This document shows positions 21,411 through 25,000 of a DNA stretch of 25,000 nt, piece by piece. Both the position numbers and the translations under genes were made by a program. The notes beneath the pieces are model-generated. The model made no database searches, was not told the DNA's origin, and worked only from the letters and a program-made list of their open reading frames with translations. Location: contig NC_092573.1 in the NCBI RefSeq assembly GCF_037975245.1, positions 10,947,501-10,972,500 of the forward strand, in the 5' to 3' direction. The DNA comes from Apostichopus japonicus (Eukaryota > Echinodermata > Holothuroidea > Aspidochirotida > Stichopodidae). The stretch's first letter is position 1; each line of letters begins with the position of its first letter.

Positions 21411-21798
21411 CTTCAGCCCTGACAGAGGGAGAGGGGGGGGGGGGCTCCTTGGTTAGGAACCCGGTGGCTAGAGGGCTTGTGAGTGAAACCCCAGAAGAAT
21501 AGTCCTCCTCTGGGAACAGCCCAGTCACCGGGAACTATTTTTCTTTTTTCTCAGCGTAAGGGTACATCCCGGCAGGGTGGGTTTGCCATGTCTGGTGCAA
21601 CCTCCCATCATTTTTACTAAGTAGTTTCCATTACTCCTTAAAAGCTTCCAAATTACGTGTGCTGCTCGTCTTCCTCTTCACTCAATTCACCAAACTGCTA
21701 TTGTCTGTTTTACTCATGTTTTGTTCTAATTTAACCTGCAGGAGCCGTGCCTTGCACGGCTCGATCAGGAGTTTTTTTTTATTCTGACCATGACCACT
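21411..21798 (+). mobile_element. 388-bp retroposon-like insert ending in hairpin plus T-run
   Basis: Imperfect target duplications TTCCTTATGG (21401-21410) and TTCCCTATGG (21799-21808) bracket sequence unlike the surrounding array, which resumes at about 21822. It is less AT-rich and carries a 12-G run (21433-21444). A possible A-box-like GGTGGCTAGAGGG lies near 21465-21477. The 3' side is a 9-bp perfect hairpin and nine T. There is no ORF over 60 codons. It could be a SINE with a LINE-derived tail; without other copies its family is unknown. Confidence 0.5.
21742..21780 (+). other. 9-bp perfect hairpin followed by T9
   Basis: GAGCCGTGC (21742-21750), loop CTT, GCACGGCTC (21754-21762), then GATCAGGAG and T at 21772-21780. 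The T-run could stop RNA polymerase III. In a retroposon, a 3' hairpin may be the reverse-transcriptase recognition site. It is not a bacterial terminator in this context. Confidence 0.75.
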
Positions 21799-21821
21799 TC
21801 CCTATGGAGTGCGAAACGATG

Positions 21822-21975
21822 AACTTGTGATTACTACACTAGGTCTATAGTAATTAGGGCCCTATAATACCTACGTCACTATACCGTAGTGATTATACAG
21901 TGGTATTGACTACCGGAGTAAAGCCCAACATCAACTATACCATATTGATAAAGATATCGGGATTTCGATATAGGT
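21822..21975. repeat. Right remnant of the GTGATTAC array
   Basis: CTTGTGATTACTACACTAGG, CTATAGTAATTAGGGCCCTA and CCGTAGTGATTATACAGTGG continue the array beyond the 388-bp insert and fade by about 21975. Confidence 0.7.
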
Positions 21976-22529
21976 GGCCCATAGTAATTAACAGCATAAG
22001 CAATTACTTATACCGCTCTTTTGTTTACATTGTACGGATGTTTATTGACTTAAAAAAAACAAATCTTCCTCTACGAAATACATGTCGAGATGTCACTTTA
22101 TTATATTAGCTTACAGCTGACGCTCGAAACCTCGAGAAAAGTATTATTATTTGCTTAAAACAATTTATCATGCGCATAATATCGATTTACCTTTCGAGAC
22201 CACTGGATACATCTCTTTTGTATATATACGTATACGTCACAAGATCAGAGTCCCCGCAATGTCCGGAGACTTTGGTTCGGTGTGGATAACGATGTTTGGT
22301 TTCCAAACTTGTGTGAATTGTGACTTAGAACACATGTACAGTTGTGTATGCATGTATGTATTTTAGATCCTCCTGTAAGCAGTAACTAGTCGCGAAGAAG
22401 CCTCTTTGGCTTATCGAAGCCGCAAGCTACCCGAAGTCAGTCTCTTAGATTCATATATTTAACGTCCATCATTATGAATTGTCAATATATATCAACAACT
22501 CTGTAACTGGACGACATACATTAATCTTG
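21976..22529. other. No gene recognised
   Basis: Ordinary sequence with two ORFs of 69-71 codons that lack motifs. Confidence 0.5.
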
Positions 22530-22597
22530 GGGTGACTCGAACTTGGAACCTTATGATTGGAGGCACCGACCTTAACCACTGAGCTAACACTCTTTAG
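22530..22597 (-). mobile_element. tRNA-like SINE head (third tRNA-derived family)
   Basis: On the minus strand, TTAGCTCAGTGGTTAAGG (about 22593 down to 22570) is a good A box with a D-arm, and AGTTCGAGTC (about 22544-22535) is a B box, at tRNA-like spacing. The T stem and acceptor stem do not pair, so it is not a functional tRNA. It differs from the SINE at 2117 and 9608. Its 3' extent, toward lower coordinates, is not defined. Confidence 0.6.
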
Positions 22598-22745
22598 TTA
22601 GTTATGTTACGTATAAGTTATGTTACGTATATGTACAGTTATGTTACGTTATGTACAGTTATGTTATAACGTATGTTATGTTACGCCGTTATGTTGATAT
22701 GTTACGTTACTTTACGTATGTTACGTTAAGTTATGTTCCGTATAA
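22598..22745. repeat. Minisatellite of GTTATGTTACGTA words
   Basis: TTATGTTACGTA, GTACAGTTATGTTACG and related words repeat irregularly with 5-20 bp spacing. It directly abuts the tRNA-like head. Confidence 0.85.
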
Positions 22746-23333
22746 GTAAAACGCTTGTAAAGAGGTTGACTTCAGACGTTTTTGTCCTTTTGTTGTAGGT
22801 TAAGTGAAGATTAAAATGTTATTGTATCTTTCTTGAATAACAAAAGAAAACGATATCACGTGGATCGTTATTCTAATTACCCGTTGTGGAAAGTGAAAAA
22901 TGATAGGTAAGAGGTGAATGCTTCATAGTTAAAAAGTAAACTTAGTACAAAATGGCTATAGTTTTTTTTTTAGCTACATTTATACGTGTTTTTATAAAAA
23001 AAATACAAAGTATATAACTCTAGTAAACAAATATAGGAGCAAAATGCGACAATCAAGAATCGAGCTTGATATATCCAAACAATTATAACAATAACTCGAA
23101 TCTCATTAAAAAAAATGTTAACTGAAAAATTCGAACACGCAAACCGAAAAACAATTAGATCAGTCAATTAGACAGATTCATTATTTTAATTACTTTGATA
23201 CCAACTTTGATTACTCTCCATTCAAATAGTAAAGATTTGCAAACTCAAACTTATTTGTTTAAATATAACATTTTCATTTTCACTAATATATTTAATATAT
23301 ATGGAATATATGGGGGGGGGGGTGGAGGGGATG
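22746..23333. other. AT-rich stretch, no gene recognised
   Basis: This contains poly-A/T runs and a G-run (23312-23322) just before the next duplication. ORFs of 65-72 codons have no motif. Confidence 0.5.
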
Positions 23334-23480
23334 GAAGTTTAGTGATGTACGTCGTGGGAAAAGACATAAGTAGAGGGTCTAAAATGATATGTCTTCCCTT
23401 ATGTGAAGTTTAGTGATGTACGTCGTGAGAAAAGACATAAGTAGAGAGTCTAAAATGATATGTCTTCCCTTATGTGAAGT
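23334..23480. repeat. 71-bp tandem duplication, two full copies plus start of a third
   Basis: GAAGTTTAGTGATGTACGTC starts at 23334 and 23405, and GAAGTTTTT at 23476, a period of exactly 71. The copies differ at very few positions (GTGGGAAAAG versus GTGAGAAAAG, AGAGGG versus AGAGAG). Each copy holds an AAGACATA...TATGTCTT inverted repeat. Confidence 0.95.
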
Positions 23481-25000
23481 TTTTATTTTGGTAAAGTAGT
23501 TGGGAAGTTGTAAAGTAGTGCAATCCGATATTCATCATTTTCAACATTTGTGTTCGTACAAGTTGAAACGTTGCCAGTGTATACGGCTTTCTGTGCATAT
23601 GTTAATTTTTTTTAGCCATTTCGTAGAAAATTGTAAGAAGATAGGGCTTGGGGAGGAGGGCACCCCCCCCCCTCCGCTAAGGCCCTGCACCTTGGTACAG
23701 TTTCTCGATCTAATAAGTAACATCGAAGCTATTGCTGTGATACCGCGGTATACTGTTAGTCAAGTAAACGAAGAAATCATTTTGTAAGTAGCCTATGTAT
23801 GAATAATATAATGACAAGATTTACGACTCTTTAATGTCCTGATTTCCCCCTGAAACCCCTATTCACGATGTGTCCGTAAAGAACACGTTGTTTGGTTACC
23901 CGATATGCATGCTTAGTATTTTAATACCGCCCTAATTACCTTTCGAGGAAACATATCATACTGTTGTTTTGACCTGCAATTGTATTTCATAAGAAAAATG
24001 ATGAAATCGCCTTAATATTGTGGTTTTTATACTCAGCCTAGTTGCTTCGTCCACTATTGGTTATGTAATGATTTTAGACTCTACTAGTCATGCGTATTCT
24101 ATCAGAGTGATATTGCGCAATCACGTGTATATTATTGTGCATTATTATCTTATAGACCAATCTGTGATCGATGTAATCTCTATGTTGTTTTGAATTGATC
24201 ACAATCAAGAAGTGACATACTTAAAGAAAAACAAATAGGCTATACACAAAAACATTCTCTGCTAAATTCAAGCAGCCCCTTGGATTGATTTTTGTCAAGT
24301 TTTGTTATAAATTGAATTCTAAAATCCAACAACAAATAACAGTTCGTAAGCTGACTATAGTCACGTTTTCAGTTTCAATAGTGAAGAAAGGGTTAAAATT
24401 TGTAACATTTCCGATAATGTTTTATTTGAATATGATTATTATTATTATGGAAAAACGTCTGGACGATCTCAAATTGAGAATTGCGTGGATTCATGCAGTG
24501 GTTTTAACTCAGCCAGGTTCTTTTGTTGGAAACATACTAGACTAAGAGATTGTTTTGGTTTCATCATTCTTATTTTAGATTGGTTTAATTGATTTCGAAA
24601 TCTTCTAATTATGTTTCACATTATAGCAATGCAATGTATACTTAAAATCAATCGTACACACACATACACAGAAAATGCCTTATATGAGTTGGATTAAACG
24701 GTTAATCAAGTGACAATCTCAAGGCACCCAAGGTACTTGTGCTTCATCAGTTATTCAGTTTGTACTGTGAATAAGAAACAACTGTCCCTATGTTTGACTA
24801 TAGTAAGTTCACTTTGTAAAGATGGTTTTCAAATTGCAGATTTTAAGCGTTTTGCAGTAAATTACCATCCACTTTCTGTTGAAATTTAGACGAAATCGTT
24901 GGCGAAATCTTTAGTGTAGTCTGGTTAGTCCAGTCAATCATTATGCATAGGATTATGTTTTTAGTATTTTCTGTTTATATGTCCTTCTCCAGATAGCAAC
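23481..25000. other. AT-rich stretch, no gene recognised
   Basis: A G/C-rich spot lies at about 23649-23685, with a 10-C run. ORFs of 60-95 codons are present, including 95 codons at 23500-23787 across the C-run and 86 codons at 24285-24545. None has a recognisable motif, splice context or domain. A small TATTATTATTATT run lies near 24435-24448. Confidence 0.5.

Noticed and set aside
21742-21780. Bacterial Rho-independent terminator
   Set aside because: Hairpin plus T-run looks similar, but it lies inside a retroposon-like insert in animal-type DNA with no upstream gene. A retroposon 3' end is a better reading.
22530-22597. Functional tRNA gene on the minus strand
   Set aside because: A and B boxes are good, but the T stem and acceptor stem do not pair and the anticodon arm is poor.
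24285-24545. 86-codon plus-strand ORF
   Set aside because: AT-rich, hydrophobic by composition, no start context, domain or neighbouring exon that I can support.

Overview
This looks like AT-rich, non-coding DNA from an animal nuclear genome. It has dispersed inverted-repeat and tRNA-derived elements, long (TA)n microsatellites, many poly-G/poly-C tracts, degenerate minisatellites, and no bacterial-style gene packing. Short words such as TAGGCCTA-like strings, and the foldback style of the repeats, would fit a marine invertebrate, perhaps an echinoderm. That is an impression, not a demonstrated assignment. No intact protein-coding gene of recognisable function was found, and no functional tRNA or rRNA gene, CRISPR array or operon.

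Layout. Bases 1-5595 hold a short inverted-repeat element (190-358), a tRNA-derived SINE copy (about 2117-2262) and a degenerate block rich in CGTAAACG/GTAATC words (3661-4140). Bases 5596-7427 on the minus strand hold the only convincing trace of coding sequence. It is a decayed two-exon gene: exon 6951-7427 has a coiled coil and a GT donor; exon 5895-6204 has an AG acceptor, an acidic Ser/Glu motif and a Pro/Trp-containing tail. Both are broken by stops and frameshifts. A small intact ORF with a zinc-finger-like pattern lies just beyond (5596-5880). A second SINE copy follows a (TA)n tract at 9489-9764, and a 106-bp tandem repeat lies at 10575-10900.

The centre (11555-17025) is the most structured part. 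A leader sequence L is followed by eight tandem units of about 255-282 bp and a tail. The same leader-unit-tail order then recurs with one diverged unit. Two more copies of L follow in the opposite orientation (15175-15420 and 16785-17025). The result is two L copies facing two inverted L copies around about 5.5 kb, a foldback-like architecture. A separate 292-bp TIR element (15635-15926) and two hairpins lie between the inverted L copies. Just outside the last L copy is a degenerate array with a period of about 109-126 bp (17090-18045), related in sequence to the block at 3661-4140.

The right part (19926-21975) is an array built from GTGATTAC-like words with a clean 109-bp period at its left end. 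It is interrupted by three insertions. One is a 167-bp SINE-like insert with an 11-bp target duplication. Another is a 388-bp retroposon-like insert ending in a 9-bp hairpin plus T-run. A tRNA-like SINE head, a GTTATGTTACGTA minisatellite and a 71-bp tandem duplication follow. The remaining stretches are featureless AT-rich DNA.
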